Shown: one piece after another, positions 6,562-14,143 of the stretch
Layout: every line of letters begins with the position of its first letter
Position numbering within the stretch: position 1 is the first letter of the stretch
Program-made: the position numbers and the translations under genes
Source of the DNA: JAFDZV01 sp966128725
Lineage (GTDB): Bacteria > Bacteroidota > Ignavibacteria > OLB7
Direction of reading: 5' to 3'
Assembly: GCA_966128725.1 (NCBI GenBank)
Contig: CBHYLN010000137.1
Span: 1-14,494, forward strand
Length of the DNA: 14,494 bases
The notes under the pieces: generated by a model
The model's input: only the letters and a program-made list of their open reading frames with translations
The model's database searches: none
What the model was told of the DNA's origin: nothing

Positions 6562-7140
6562 ATGGAGATACCCGTGCCTGTTTCGTTGGAGGAGCAACTT
6601 GCAACGCTTGCTCGATGCGGCATTTCGCCAGCCCAGGGCATCACCGTGGGGCATCTGCTGTCGGTGCTGGATCGGGAGTCGTACGAGGAGGAGCCCTACC
6701 TTCCGCTGCTGATAACGCTTGGCGGCGAGCTGGAAACCCCGCCCTATCTCCAGTTCTCCGATCGGCTGTGGCATTTCGACACGGAGTGCATCGAAGGCCC
6801 GGGCTCGTATGCTGTTATCGCCCACAGGATGGCGGCACTTGCCGGCGGAGCGCTGCCGATGGAAGCAATCACCGACTACGTGGATCTCGATGCCGGCGAG
6901 GCCTGGCTGGAGTTCCGGCTGGATGGCGTTGACGTTCACTGGGACGCAACGGTTGACGGCGATTGGGTTGATCCCGAAATCCTTGGGCGCTTTGCCGCCC
7001 TGCTTGAATCGCGTGATGCCCATGCCCGATTTGCACTGCTCGACTTCGGCGGGCAGGATTGCCTGCTGGGCTGCATGACGGCCGATCAACTTGCCATGCT
7101 TCGGACCGAAACCGGGCTGCCGTGGGAATTGCTGGCGTAA
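6562..7140 (+). CDS. Hypothetical acidic cytoplasmic protein, 192 aa
   Basis: No named family. The protein is acidic, with no signal peptide or membrane segment. Visible blocks are VSLEEQLATLARCGI, YLPLLITLGGELETPP, LWHFDTECIEGPGSYAVIAHRM, then ITDYVDLDAGEAWLEFRLDGVDVHWD and DGDWVDPEILGRF. From memory similar proteins (FDTECI, DVDxxxGEAWLxxxVDG, WxxxVxDDWxD) occur as uncharacterised proteins in planctomycetes and related genomes; this was not checked. The frame is open upstream to 6430, but that part has the Arg/Pro-rich look of non-coding sequence. An alternative start is GTG at 6574, with GGAG at 6564-6567 as its ribosome binding site. A 294-residue antisense frame across this gene looks like a shadow. 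Confidence 0.75.
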   Translation: MEIPVPVSLEEQLATLARCGISPAQGITVGHLLSVLDRESYEEEPYLPLLITLGGELETPPYLQFSDRLWHFDTECIEGPGSYAVIAHRMAALAGGALPMEAITDYVDLDAGEAWLEFRLDGVDVHWDATVDGDWVDPEILGRFAALLESRDAHARFALLDFGGQDCLLGCMTADQLAMLRTETGLPWELLA

Positions 7141-7385
7141 CGTTTTTGCGATACTGCCGGGCATGGCGGGCAGCCCGCCGAACAACAGGGCAACGACATA
7201 CCCCTTCAACGTTCGCGGCGATGTGTTACGGCTGGGTTGAGGCAGTACGCAAAAGTATCGACGACCGCAGCTATTGGATGCGCTTCACACCGCGCAGGTC
7301 GAAGGGTATCTGGATGCGTAGCATGCGCGTTTACGCTTGCGCGCCGAACAATTGGAACATCGAACAACCTGGTTGAAGAACCACA
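7141..7385 (+). other. Intergenic stretch with possible gene debris
   Basis: A hairpin GGCGGG-CAG-CCCGCC lies at 7165-7179, without a T run. From about 7274 one plus-strand frame reads LLDALHTAQVEGYLDA, a TAG stop, then a charged helix-like stretch ending in WLKNHNEAYGID and TGA, overlapping the start of the next gene in a different frame. This looks more protein-like than typical shadows and may be the tail of a broken gene. A 51-codon frame from the ATG at 7221 is also open but Arg/Met-rich and unconvincing. Confidence 0.3.
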
Positions 7386-7778
7386 ATGAAGCTTACGGCA
7401 TTGATTGATGCGGAGATCTACCGCGACGGCGGCTCGTACGAGGCGCGATTCCAAACGGATGATGGCGAGCCCTATACGGTATGGCTGCAGGCGTTCGCCG
7501 CGCGCACGCAATCGCGGCCTCGCCATCAATGGCTGTTCGAGTATCGCGCCGACCAGCGCCCCGCCGACGCGGTCCCCGTGGTAAGCGGCAGCCAGCAGGA
7601 GCACGAGCTGCTGGCGCGGCTTGATGCGTTTCTGCTGGCACCGACCGAGACACCCGTGGCCACCGCCTGGCCGCCGGAAGGCCACCGGCTGGCACGCCTG
7701 CGCGAGATGCGCGAGTTCATCCCGCAGCGCGAGCCCTGCCTGCCAAGCGATCTGCGCCGGGCGGGATTTACGAGATGA
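7386..7778 (+). CDS. Hypothetical protein, 130 aa
   Basis: No family recognised. The N-terminal half (MKLTALIDAEIYRDGGSYEA, FQTDDGEPYTVWLQAF, HQWLFEY) looks like a small beta-rich domain. The middle reads PVVSGSQQEHELLARLDAFL, a helix. The C-terminal 35 residues are Arg- and Pro-containing and may be less structured. No signal peptide or membrane segment. The start ATG has only a weak GAAGAA upstream. It lies 245 bases after the previous hypothetical gene on the same strand and converges with the large LamG gene, sharing its bidirectional terminator. The ordered composition of residues 1-90 argues that it is real; the opposite-strand frames over it are basic and low complexity. Confidence 0.65.
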   Translation: MKLTALIDAEIYRDGGSYEARFQTDDGEPYTVWLQAFAARTQSRPRHQWLFEYRADQRPADAVPVVSGSQQEHELLARLDAFLLAPTETPVATAWPPEGHRLARLREMREFIPQREPCLPSDLRRAGFTR

Positions 7779-7825
7779 TGCCGGCTGCCTTCGTACGTAT
7801 GAACAGTATAGTCTCAACAAAAAAG

Positions 7826-7859
7826 AAGCCGGGGAACAGGCAGGCCTGTCCCCCGGCTT
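7826..7859 (-). terminator. Strong terminator of the LamG/T9SS gene, probably bidirectional
   Basis: The arms AAGCCGGGGAACAGGC (7826-7841) and GCCTGTCCCCCGGCTT (7844-7859) are complementary at 15 of 16 positions. On the minus strand the stem is followed by TTCTTTTTTG, a good T run placed 35 bases after the LamG gene stop. On the plus strand it is followed by a shorter CTTTTC, so it could also end the 130-residue hypothetical gene. Confidence 0.88.
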
Positions 7860-7893
7860 TTCAGTATCCGCACCACGACATCAACCCGATGGC

Positions 7894-10800
7894 TTACCGC
7901 CCGATCTCCACGCGGGCAGTGCCGGCAAGGCCGGGAATCCGCACGAAGTAGCTGCCGCCGGGCAGTTCCGACGCGTTCAGCTTCACCTGCTGGGCGCCGG
8001 CGGTAAGCAGGCCGGCCTGATGTGTCATCAGGCGCCGCCCCAGTACATCGTACACTTCAACGGTGATTGGCGTGCCACCCGGGGCGGTGAAGGCCACGGT
8101 GAAGGCATCGCGGGCCGGGTTCGGCGTAACGCGCAGGGTTGCATCGCTCCCGCCCGGCACGATCGGGACCGTAACGCCGCTGGGCTCGTTGCCGCAGAGG
8201 ATGGCGAAATCGGTTCCCAGCTCGCGCCCCTGCTGGTCGAAGTACACGATCTCGACGGGCGTTGCCGCGCCATCGGGTGAGGAGATCACCAGCAGCACGC
8301 CCAGATCGCGGCCGTACTGCACGGCGGTATCCCGTCCGTTCGGTGCAACCGAATCCAGCCCGCGACGCAATGTCAGCATCGCAACCTGGCCATCGGCCAC
8401 AACGTTCTCCAACCGGTCGTCGCAATCGGCCGCACCTGGCGCACACGGACGTGTGCCAGGCGTGATCGCCAGGAACCTGGCGCCCTGGCGATTCACGCGC
8501 AGGCCAATCGTACGCACCCGCGACCACGGTGAACGCACGTGAGTAAAGATCAGACGCGACGCGCAGAGGTTCTCACCGGGGCCGGCAACATCACCCAGCA
8601 ACCCAAGCCGCCCGCCGGAGGAGGAATCCCAGTAGTAGGTCATGGTACAGCTCTGCCCGTCGCAGTGATAGGCTGTAACGGTAACCGACCCACCCCGCCA
8701 CAACATTGCATCGGCGGCAAGGCCGAACTGCACGCTGGAAGTCGCGGGCAGGCCGTGCGCCGAGGTAATCATGGTATAGCCGTTGGAGCTGGCCGCCGGC
8801 CACGACCGAGCCACACCATCCACCACCAGGGCACCGCCGGCAAAGCCGGTCGCACGCGGGGATACCGCAACCGCGACACTGCAAATGGGCGAAGCAGGCG
8901 CCTTCTCGTTTGTGATCGTGAACAGGCGCACGCGCTGGCGTGTGTTCTCCGAAAGATGAGGCACAACCTGCATGCGGTCGCAACGGCTTTCGCCAACCGG
9001 CACGCAATGGATACACACCACCGTACGGCACTGCGTAATCATGCCTGGCCGCACATTCACATACGCGATCAGCTCCACGCAAACGTCACCACCGGCCCCG
9101 GCCGCGTTGGCCGCGATCGTCAGTTCGGTTGGGCGGTTGCAGGAGTCAAAGTAGATGGAGCCCGCCTGCGTGCCGGCGTAGTTGCGCGCAATCGCGCACG
9201 GCGCCGCCGTTATGCTTCGGATGGTGCCGCTTGGCTGGTTTCCACCCTGCGACGGAAGTATCCGATACGTTACGTATGCGATGCGGCCCGGAAGGGTCGC
9301 AAGCTGGATGGTGCTGGTACAGCACTCACCCTGGCGCGGGCTTCCCCAGATGCTGTCGCACGTAACGCCTGGCGGCGGTGGCACGGCACCTTTGCACTTG
9401 CCGTCGGCACCGGCATTATAGATCCGGTTGAACTCCGACGAATCAAGCGCGCGGCGGAAGATCTCCAGTTCATCGATCATCCCCTTGAACGGCACTGTGG
9501 CATACACACCGGAGTTGCCGATCATCAGGTCCGACTTGCCGATCAACAGGTCGGTGGTATTGGCCAGCGAACCACGACGGGTGCGGGGGTCGAACACGGT
9601 AACCAGTCGCCCGTCGATATACATCCTGCCGCCATCGGCACGATCGCGATCCACCGAAACGGCAACGAAGTGCCAGCGATTTGGCGTAATGAGCCCCGTG
9701 GACGAACCGTAGGTGGCAAATCCGATCAGGTTGTCGCACATGCTGAAACCAAGGTTGCCATTGCCCCACACGTACATGCTGTAGCCGCGCACGTAGTTGC
9801 CAATCTGCTGCCGCTTGTCGACGATGGTCATGTAGGCGGCATTGGTGTTGGCCGAGCCATCCACCCAGATCCATGCATCCATCGAGAGATCGGTGGTATC
9901 AATCGAAAGCTCGGCGTGATGGGGCACCCGTACGAAATCATTCCGTGTACCACCAAAACGAAGGGCACCGGCAACCTTGCCCGTTGCCGAGGTTACGTTG
10001 CCGTTGACGATGCCGTTGTTGGCTGCGTTCGCCGAGGAGTACATCGCGGGGTTGCCCGTAAGATCGGCGATGCTCGACCCTGCGGCGGCGCGCTGTTCGT
10101 CGTTGCTCCACCACCCCACCAACGATGCCGGCGGCGGCGTGCAGCGCGAGGAATCCACCGGCGGCGGAGGCGTTGCGCGCTTGCACTTGCCGGCGCCCCC
10201 GGCGGCGTAGATCCGCTGCAGTTCCGATGGGTCCAGCGCGCGCTTGAACAGCTCCACTTCGTCGATATCACCCACGAACGGCGCGCTGGCGTAGATGTCC
10301 GACTTGCCGATGTAAAGGTTGCCGCTGTTGTTCAGCGACCCCATGCGAACGCGGGGATCGAAGGTCAACACAACGTTCCCGTCCACCAGCAGGCGGCCGC
10401 CGGTTGGGCTGTCGCGATCGATCGTCACCGCCAGCAGGTACCAGCGGCCGGGCTGGAGCACCGTGTTGTAGGCCACCCAGTTGTACCAGCCGCTGGAGTC
10501 GTCCGCAAGCTGAATGCCGGGATGATCGCCGTAGATGAAGAACGAATAACCACGAACTTGATCGCCCACGTTGCCGCGTTGATCGCGCTTGTCGACAATC
10601 ACACCGTTGGTCTGTTGGCGATCGATGCGCACCCAGGCATCAATCGTGAAATCACCACGGCCCATGTCCAGGTCCGCGTGGTGCGGCACGCTGACGTACT
10701 GGCTTCGGTCGTTCGGGAAATGGAATCCACCGGCAACCTTGCCCGGCACGGCAACCAGATTGCCGTACACGGTTCCGTTGTTGGCGGTATTGGCAGGCGA

Positions 10801-11793
10801 ATAGGTTGTGGGGTTGCCGGTCAGGTCGGCAATCATGCGGCCGGCAGCCAGGCCGGTTTCATCCAGCGACCACCATGCGATCATGCCGGTTGGCGGCGGC
10901 GTGCAGCGCGAGGAATCCACCGGCGGTGGCGGAGGCGTTGCACGCTTGCACTTGCCGGCGCCCCCGGCGGCATAGATCCGCTGGAGTTCCGATGGATCCA
11001 GCGCGCGCTTGAACAGTTCCACTTCGTCGATATCACCCACGAACGGCGCGCTGGCGTAGATGTCCGACTTGCCGATGTAAAGGTTGCCGCTGTTGTTCAG
11101 CGACCCCATGCGAACGCGGGGATCGAAGGTCAACACAACGTTCCCGTCCACCAGCAGGCGGCCGCCGGTTGGGCTGTCGCGATCGATCGTCACCGCCAGC
11201 AGGTACCAGCGGCCGGGCTGGAGCACCGTGTTGTAGGCCACCCAGTTGTACCAGCCGCTGGAGTCGTCCGCAAGCTGAATGCCGGGATGATCGCCGTAGA
11301 TGAAGAACGAATAACCACGAACTTGATCGCCCACGTTGCCGCGTTGATCGCGCTTGTCGACAATCACACCGTTGGTCTGTTGACGGTCGATGCGCACCCA
11401 GGCATCGATCGTGAAATCACCGCGGCCCATGTCCAGGTCCGCGTGATGCGGCACGCTGACGTACTGGCTTCGGTCGTTCGGGAAGTGGAATCCACCGGCA
11501 ACCATCCCGGTCACCGCGGCCAGGCCACCATACACGGTTCCGTTGTTGGCGGTATTGGCAGGCGAATAGGTCGCGGAGTTGCCGGTCAGGTCGGCAATCG
11601 TGCGGCCCGGGGCCAGGCCGGCTTCATCCAGCGACCACCATGCCACCATCCCTGCGGGTGGGGGCGTACACTGTGCGCTGTCGTTTCTCTGCGCCATTGC
11701 AAACGGCGCTGCCAGTACAAGCAGCGCAATGGAACAGTACATCAATCGCAATGGGAAGAACACGCGCCGGTGATGATGTCGAACATGGTTCAT
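7894..11793 (-). CDS. Large secreted LamG-repeat protein with T9SS type A sorting domain, 1299 aa
   Basis: The ATG at 11793 has a GGAG ribosome binding site seven bases upstream; a TTG five codons earlier is less likely. Residues 1-34 are a signal peptide: a His/Arg-rich start, a hydrophobic core CSIALLVLAAPFAMA, cleavage near AMA/Q. Three LamG (concanavalin-like) modules follow at about 42-296, 297-550 and 551-790, each with CTPPPxxxxxWWS, IADLTGN, VPHHAxL, DAWxxxD, RWxxxAVxxDR and RALDxSExxRIY, joined by Pro-rich linkers. Residues about 790-1214 hold a Cys-containing region I do not recognise. Residues 1215-1299 (LRVTPNPARDAFTV, VEVYDVLGRRL, LPGGSYFVRI) are a T9SS type A sorting domain that targets proteins to the cell surface or outside. 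Role: probably glycan-binding adhesin or surface protein (inference). No catalytic domain is visible. Confidence 0.93.
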   Translation of the reverse strand: MNHVRHHHRRVFFPLRLMYCSIALLVLAAPFAMAQRNDSAQCTPPPAGMVAWWSLDEAGLAPGRTIADLTGNSATYSPANTANNGTVYGGLAAVTGMVAGGFHFPNDRSQYVSVPHHADLDMGRGDFTIDAWVRIDRQQTNGVIVDKRDQRGNVGDQVRGYSFFIYGDHPGIQLADDSSGWYNWVAYNTVLQPGRWYLLAVTIDRDSPTGGRLLVDGNVVLTFDPRVRMGSLNNSGNLYIGKSDIYASAPFVGDIDEVELFKRALDPSELQRIYAAGGAGKCKRATPPPPPVDSSRCTPPPTGMIAWWSLDETGLAAGRMIADLTGNPTTYSPANTANNGTVYGNLVAVPGKVAGGFHFPNDRSQYVSVPHHADLDMGRGDFTIDAWVRIDRQQTNGVIVDKRDQRGNVGDQVRGYSFFIYGDHPGIQLADDSSGWYNWVAYNTVLQPGRWYLLAVTIDRDSPTGGRLLVDGNVVLTFDPRVRMGSLNNSGNLYIGKSDIYASAPFVGDIDEVELFKRALDPSELQRIYAAGGAGKCKRATPPPPVDSSRCTPPPASLVGWWSNDEQRAAAGSSIADLTGNPAMYSSANAANNGIVNGNVTSATGKVAGALRFGGTRNDFVRVPHHAELSIDTTDLSMDAWIWVDGSANTNAAYMTIVDKRQQIGNYVRGYSMYVWGNGNLGFSMCDNLIGFATYGSSTGLITPNRWHFVAVSVDRDRADGGRMYIDGRLVTVFDPRTRRGSLANTTDLLIGKSDLMIGNSGVYATVPFKGMIDELEIFRRALDSSEFNRIYNAGADGKCKGAVPPPPGVTCDSIWGSPRQGECCTSTIQLATLPGRIAYVTYRILPSQGGNQPSGTIRSITAAPCAIARNYAGTQAGSIYFDSCNRPTELTIAANAAGAGGDVCVELIAYVNVRPGMITQCRTVVCIHCVPVGESRCDRMQVVPHLSENTRQRVRLFTITNEKAPASPICSVAVAVSPRATGFAGGALVVDGVARSWPAASSNGYTMITSAHGLPATSSVQFGLAADAMLWRGGSVTVTAYHCDGQSCTMTYYWDSSSGGRLGLLGDVAGPGENLCASRLIFTHVRSPWSRVRTIGLRVNRQGARFLAITPGTRPCAPGAADCDDRLENVVADGQVAMLTLRRGLDSVAPNGRDTAVQYGRDLGVLLVISSPDGAATPVEIVYFDQQGRELGTDFAILCGNEPSGVTVPIVPGGSDATLRVTPNPARDAFTVAFTAPGGTPITVEVYDVLGRRLMTHQAGLLTAGAQQVKLNASELPGGSYFVRIPGLAGTARVEIGR
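9391..10143 (-). repeat. LamG module 3 (diverged repeat unit)
   Basis: Third LamG-coding unit, ending at GKCKG. It keeps the framework (CTPPPASLVGWWSNDE, IADLTGNPAMYSSAN, VPHHAELS, IGKSDL, DELEIFRRALDSSEFNRIY) but differs widely in the middle, with its own stretch YVRGYSMYVWGNGNLGFSMC. The DNA is clearly diverged from units 1 and 2, so it did not take part in their recent homogenisation. Confidence 0.8.
10144..10905 (-). repeat. LamG module 2 (near-identical to module 1)
   Basis: Unit of 762 bases coding 254 residues from CTPPPTGM. Matched to module 1 with an offset of 765 bases. From about 10255 to 10617 it appears identical to 11020-11382 when read side by side, with scattered differences outside. 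It has one proline fewer in the Pro linker than module 1. Confidence 0.9.
10906..11670 (-). repeat. LamG module 1 (near-identical to module 2)
   Basis: Unit of 765 bases coding 255 residues from CTPPPAGM to VDSSR. The N-terminal fifth differs more from module 2 (AGLAPGRTIADLTGNSATYS against TGLAAGRMIADLTGNPTTYS), while the core from YVSVPHHADLDMG to the end of the module is the same protein sequence. Confidence 0.9.
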
Positions 11794-12099
11794 AACAATA
11801 CTCCACAAAAGATATGGGTGCGCCGCCGGCCGCCTGGAGTACGCCGGGCGCCGGTGCCGTGAAGTGCCGGAGAGAAGGTTGGGGAATCCGTAGCGCGCAT
11901 CGAAACGGAGACGAGGGAGTTGGTGTCCGCCCGAAGCGCGTCATACAGGCAATAACACACCGCCCGGGCATTTGTTATCACGGGCGTGATATTTTTCGGC
12001 GAACAATGGTATGTACCGTTGCGCCTGGCCCTGCGGCCAACGAAACAATCAACAAAGGGCTTTCCAAGCGGTGGACGGCTTCAAACTTCCCGCAATCAC
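11794..12099. other. Divergent intergenic region between LamG gene and AraC-type regulator
   Basis: About 306 bases with no gene. It carries the LamG gene ribosome binding site (11801-11804) and a dyad at 11976-11991. On the minus strand, TATCTTTTG at about 11807-11815 is one base too long for a TAnnTTTG box. No fully convincing promoter was found for either gene. The frame of the regulator stays open back to 11986, but without conserved-looking sequence. Confidence 0.55.
11976..11991. promoter_or_regulatory. Dyad TATCACG-GG-CGTGATA, possible operator
   Basis: Perfect seven-base inverted arms around a two-base centre, 108 bases upstream of the regulator start and 182 bases upstream of the LamG gene start. 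The symmetry suits a dimeric helix-turn-helix regulator. Which protein binds is unknown; AraC-type proteins more often use direct repeats. Confidence 0.4.
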
Positions 12100-12918
12100 A
12101 TGTCACAACACGCTTTACGTCCGCCACGTGGCGTCCTTCACCCATCGGTTGCCACGGCGATCGCGGGCCTTACGCGCCTGGCTCCCTCGGCGCTGCTGGC
12201 GGACTATGTGGAGCACTATTGGAGCGTTCGGTGGAGCCTTCCCGACCATACGACGTATACACAGCGGGTATTGTCACACCCAAGCGTGCACATCGTGTTC
12301 GAAGCCGCTGAGGCAAGAGTGTTTGGTGTGGTCACCGGCCGATTCACACGTGTGTTGCACGGCAGCGGCAGCGCGTTCGGCATCAAATTTCATCCCGGAA
12401 TGTTTCGCCCGCTTATCACCACACCGGTTTCCGACATCACGGACCGTGTTATCCCGTTTGGCGATCTGTTTGGCACCGGGGCCATCACACAGTCGCGTAC
12501 ATCGTGGGACGATATTTCCCCCGAACAGCACGCCCGGGCTGCCGATGCCTTCCTTTTGCAACTGATTCCCCCACCCCACCCACCGGCCCTGCAGGCACGC
12601 GAGATTGTGGCCCATGCCCGCGAGGAACGCAACATCCTGCGCGTTGAGGATCTGGCCAGACGTTCGGGCCTCAGCATACGCGCACTTCAACGCCTGTTCG
12701 GCAACTACGTGGGGGTAAGCCCCAAGTGGGTAATACAGCGCTATCGATTGCACGAAGCAGCCGAGCAACTGGCAGCGCAACCGGGCACGGATTGGGCGCA
12801 GCTTGCGGCCGATCTGGGCTACTTCGACCAGGCGCACTTCATCAAGGATTTCAAGGCAGTGGTGGGCGCAACGCCGGCGGAATATGCGCGTGACATTGCG
12901 GCGCCTGCGCGTCAATGA
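12100..12918 (+). CDS. AraC-family transcriptional regulator with DUF6597-like N-terminus
   Basis: 272 residues from the ATG at 12100. Residues about 28-140 (LADYVEHYWSVRWSLP, HPSVHIVFEA, GVVTGRFTRVLHGSGSAFGIKFHPGMFRPL, DRVIPFGDLFG) match the DUF6597 domain placed before AraC-type DNA-binding domains. Residues about 175-265 are the double helix-turn-helix: ILRVEDLARRSGLSIRALQR with RLFGNYVGVSPKWVIQRYRL, then WAQLAADLGYFDQAHFIKDF and the typical end FKAVVGATPAEY. It would activate or repress transcription in response to an unknown signal. It is divergent from the LamG gene, which is a candidate target. Starts upstream (11986, GTG) add low-complexity sequence and overlap a palindrome, so the ATG was chosen, although no Shine-Dalgarno sequence precedes it. 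Confidence 0.92.
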   Translation: MSQHALRPPRGVLHPSVATAIAGLTRLAPSALLADYVEHYWSVRWSLPDHTTYTQRVLSHPSVHIVFEAAEARVFGVVTGRFTRVLHGSGSAFGIKFHPGMFRPLITTPVSDITDRVIPFGDLFGTGAITQSRTSWDDISPEQHARAADAFLLQLIPPPHPPALQAREIVAHAREERNILRVEDLARRSGLSIRALQRLFGNYVGVSPKWVIQRYRLHEAAEQLAAQPGTDWAQLAADLGYFDQAHFIKDFKAVVGATPAEYARDIAAPARQ

Positions 12919-12944
12919 TACACGGCGTCGCGCGCGGAAATCCA

Positions 12945-12975
12945 TTTGCCGCTGTGGCGGGCTGTGCTAGATTCG
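12945..12975 (+). promoter_or_regulatory. Bacteroidota-type promoter of the secreted hypothetical gene
   Basis: TTTG (12945-12948), 19 bases, then TAGATTCG (12968-12975), seven of eight matches to TAnnTTTG. It lies just after the regulator stop codon and 74 bases before the ATG at 13050, so the downstream gene probably has its own promoter. Confidence 0.45.
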
Positions 12976-13049
12976 CCGCGTACCCAAGCCTGGGCACAGG
13001 CGGATACACACGCTTGCGTCGGGGGTCACGTCGCGGATGCATATACACC

Positions 13050-13601
13050 ATGGATATCAGAAAGCTGAAAGCACTCACTCTCAAGGCCGCGATCACCTTC
13101 GCGCTGCTGGTTGCAATCGGGCTGCCGGGGCTGGCGCAAACCCGCAAACACAGCAGCGGCCATCCGACCGCCAGGGCCAACACGTTCGCCAACCTTGCCG
13201 CGGGTGATACCGTGGCCGTGCGGTATGCATCGCAGGGATGTTTTCACTCGATCATGTTCGACCTTGTGTTCACCAAAGGCGACGCCGTAACCGCCACGAT
13301 ATACCGCGTGCAGGCAACCTGGAACGCCGACGACACACCCGGTACGGAAAAACGGGAACGTGTTGGCGTGGTTGTGCTCGACGCAAAGGATATCAAAGGC
13401 CTGGATCGCCTGCTGGCGTTCTACCGCGCAAAGCCGGACGACCACTGCACAACCCGTGATATGATCCGTATCGCGTGGAACAGGCACGGCACAGCCCCGA
13501 TCGCGGAATCCATTGTCGACGGTTCGTGCGAAACACATTCCATGCAGGGCATCGTAACCTTCGATGCGCTTGTCAATCGGCTGTTCGCGGAGGATCGGTA
13601 A
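13050..13601 (+). CDS. Secreted hypothetical protein, 183 aa
   Basis: No family recognised. The start MDIRKLKALTLKAAITFALL runs into VAIGLPGLAQ, a Sec signal peptide with probable cleavage after LAQ or GLA (residues about 27-29). The mature part has VAVRYASQGCFHSIMFDLVF, VTATIYRVQATWN, LDRLLAFYRAK, CTTRDMIRIAWN and SIVDGSCETHSMQG. It carries three cysteines (in QGCFH, HCTT and GSCE), perhaps one disulfide-bonded pair. Probably periplasmic. The frame continues upstream to 12915, but the extension crosses the promoter and would bury the signal peptide, so 13050 was chosen. It follows the AraC-type gene by 131 bases with a promoter in between. No T9SS sorting domain is present. Confidence 0.82.
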   Translation: MDIRKLKALTLKAAITFALLVAIGLPGLAQTRKHSSGHPTARANTFANLAAGDTVAVRYASQGCFHSIMFDLVFTKGDAVTATIYRVQATWNADDTPGTEKRERVGVVVLDAKDIKGLDRLLAFYRAKPDDHCTTRDMIRIAWNRHGTAPIAESIVDGSCETHSMQGIVTFDALVNRLFAEDR

Positions 13602-13723
13602 TCAGCGCGGCCCATGCGCGCCGCCGCATTACCCAATGGGAACGCCCCGGCCCTGGCTCAACCAAGGCTCACGCTTCGCGAATCATCATTTCGGGGATTG
13701 CTTTTAAGGGCGAGCCCGGCACG

Positions 13724-14143
13724 TTATGAAGGCTGGGCGCCCTGAACTGTTGTGGCCAGTTGGCCAAGAAAGTGCTCCCAGTTGGCGCCGTGCGTCTCAC
13801 GATCGGCAGCCGGCAGATTGCTGTGCACCAACTCCAGCAGCGTGCCGCCGGCGCGTTCGGTAAGCGTAATCGCCACGGTCGACATTCCGGGCGGATGTTC
13901 GTCGCTTCCCTCCCATCCCCAGGTAAACACCACACGCTTGCCGGGCTCCACCTCCACGAACTTCCCACGCGCGATGTAGGCCCCGTTCATGTCGAGCCGG
14001 AACAGGCCGCCGGGAGTTGCATCCAACTCGGCCGCCTGCCCCATCCACGTTGTCATGCGCGATGCATCCACCAGATAGGGGAAAATTGCCGCGGCCGATG
14101 CGTTGATGAATATTTCTCGACGAATCGAATTACTTGCGTCCAT
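13724..14143 (-). CDS. SRPBCC / AHSA1-like (START-like fold) protein
   Basis: 139 residues from the ATG at 14143, supported by a GGAGG ribosome binding site four bases upstream. The pattern IRREIFINASAAAIFPYLVD, ASRMTTWMGQAAELDATPGG, FRLDMNGAYIARGKFVEVEPGKRVVFTWGW and STVAITLTERAGGTLLELVHSNLP is typical of the SRPBCC superfamily, AHSA1-like branch. These have a hydrophobic ligand pocket, and their substrates are usually unknown. The start overlaps the 3' end of the ArsR gene by 14 bases. The ArsR plus SRPBCC pair is a common two-gene operon in which the regulator controls both genes. A longer start at 14182 would overlap ArsR further and lacks the ribosome binding site. Confidence 0.92.
   Translation of the reverse strand: MDASNSIRREIFINASAAAIFPYLVDASRMTTWMGQAAELDATPGGLFRLDMNGAYIARGKFVEVEPGKRVVFTWGWEGSDEHPPGMSTVAITLTERAGGTLLELVHSNLPAADRETHGANWEHFLGQLATTVQGAQPS

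Noticed and set aside
6048..6932. A 294-codon plus-strand frame across the TMEM175-like gene start
   Set aside because: It runs antisense to six clear transmembrane segments and then out of frame through the hypothetical gene. No ribosome binding site or domain.
6325..7209. A 294-codon minus-strand frame opposite the 192-aa hypothetical gene
   Set aside because: It is basic and low in patterned sequence, and it overlaps the start of the TMEM175-like gene and its promoter. The plus-strand gene has better acidic, domain-like composition and its own promoter.
7621..8280. A 219-codon plus-strand frame covering the 3' ends of two converging genes
   Set aside because: It runs through the terminator hairpin and then antisense to the T9SS sorting domain.
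8539..11862. A 1107-codon open frame on the plus strand, opposite the LamG gene
   Set aside because: It mirrors the repeats of the real gene and has a His/Arg/Gly-rich composition with no domain, signal or ribosome binding site. Its openness follows from GC-rich codon use and repetition on the other strand.
13602..13723. Terminator between the converging secreted-protein and SRPBCC genes
   Set aside because: No stem with a T run could be found by eye, so none is reported.
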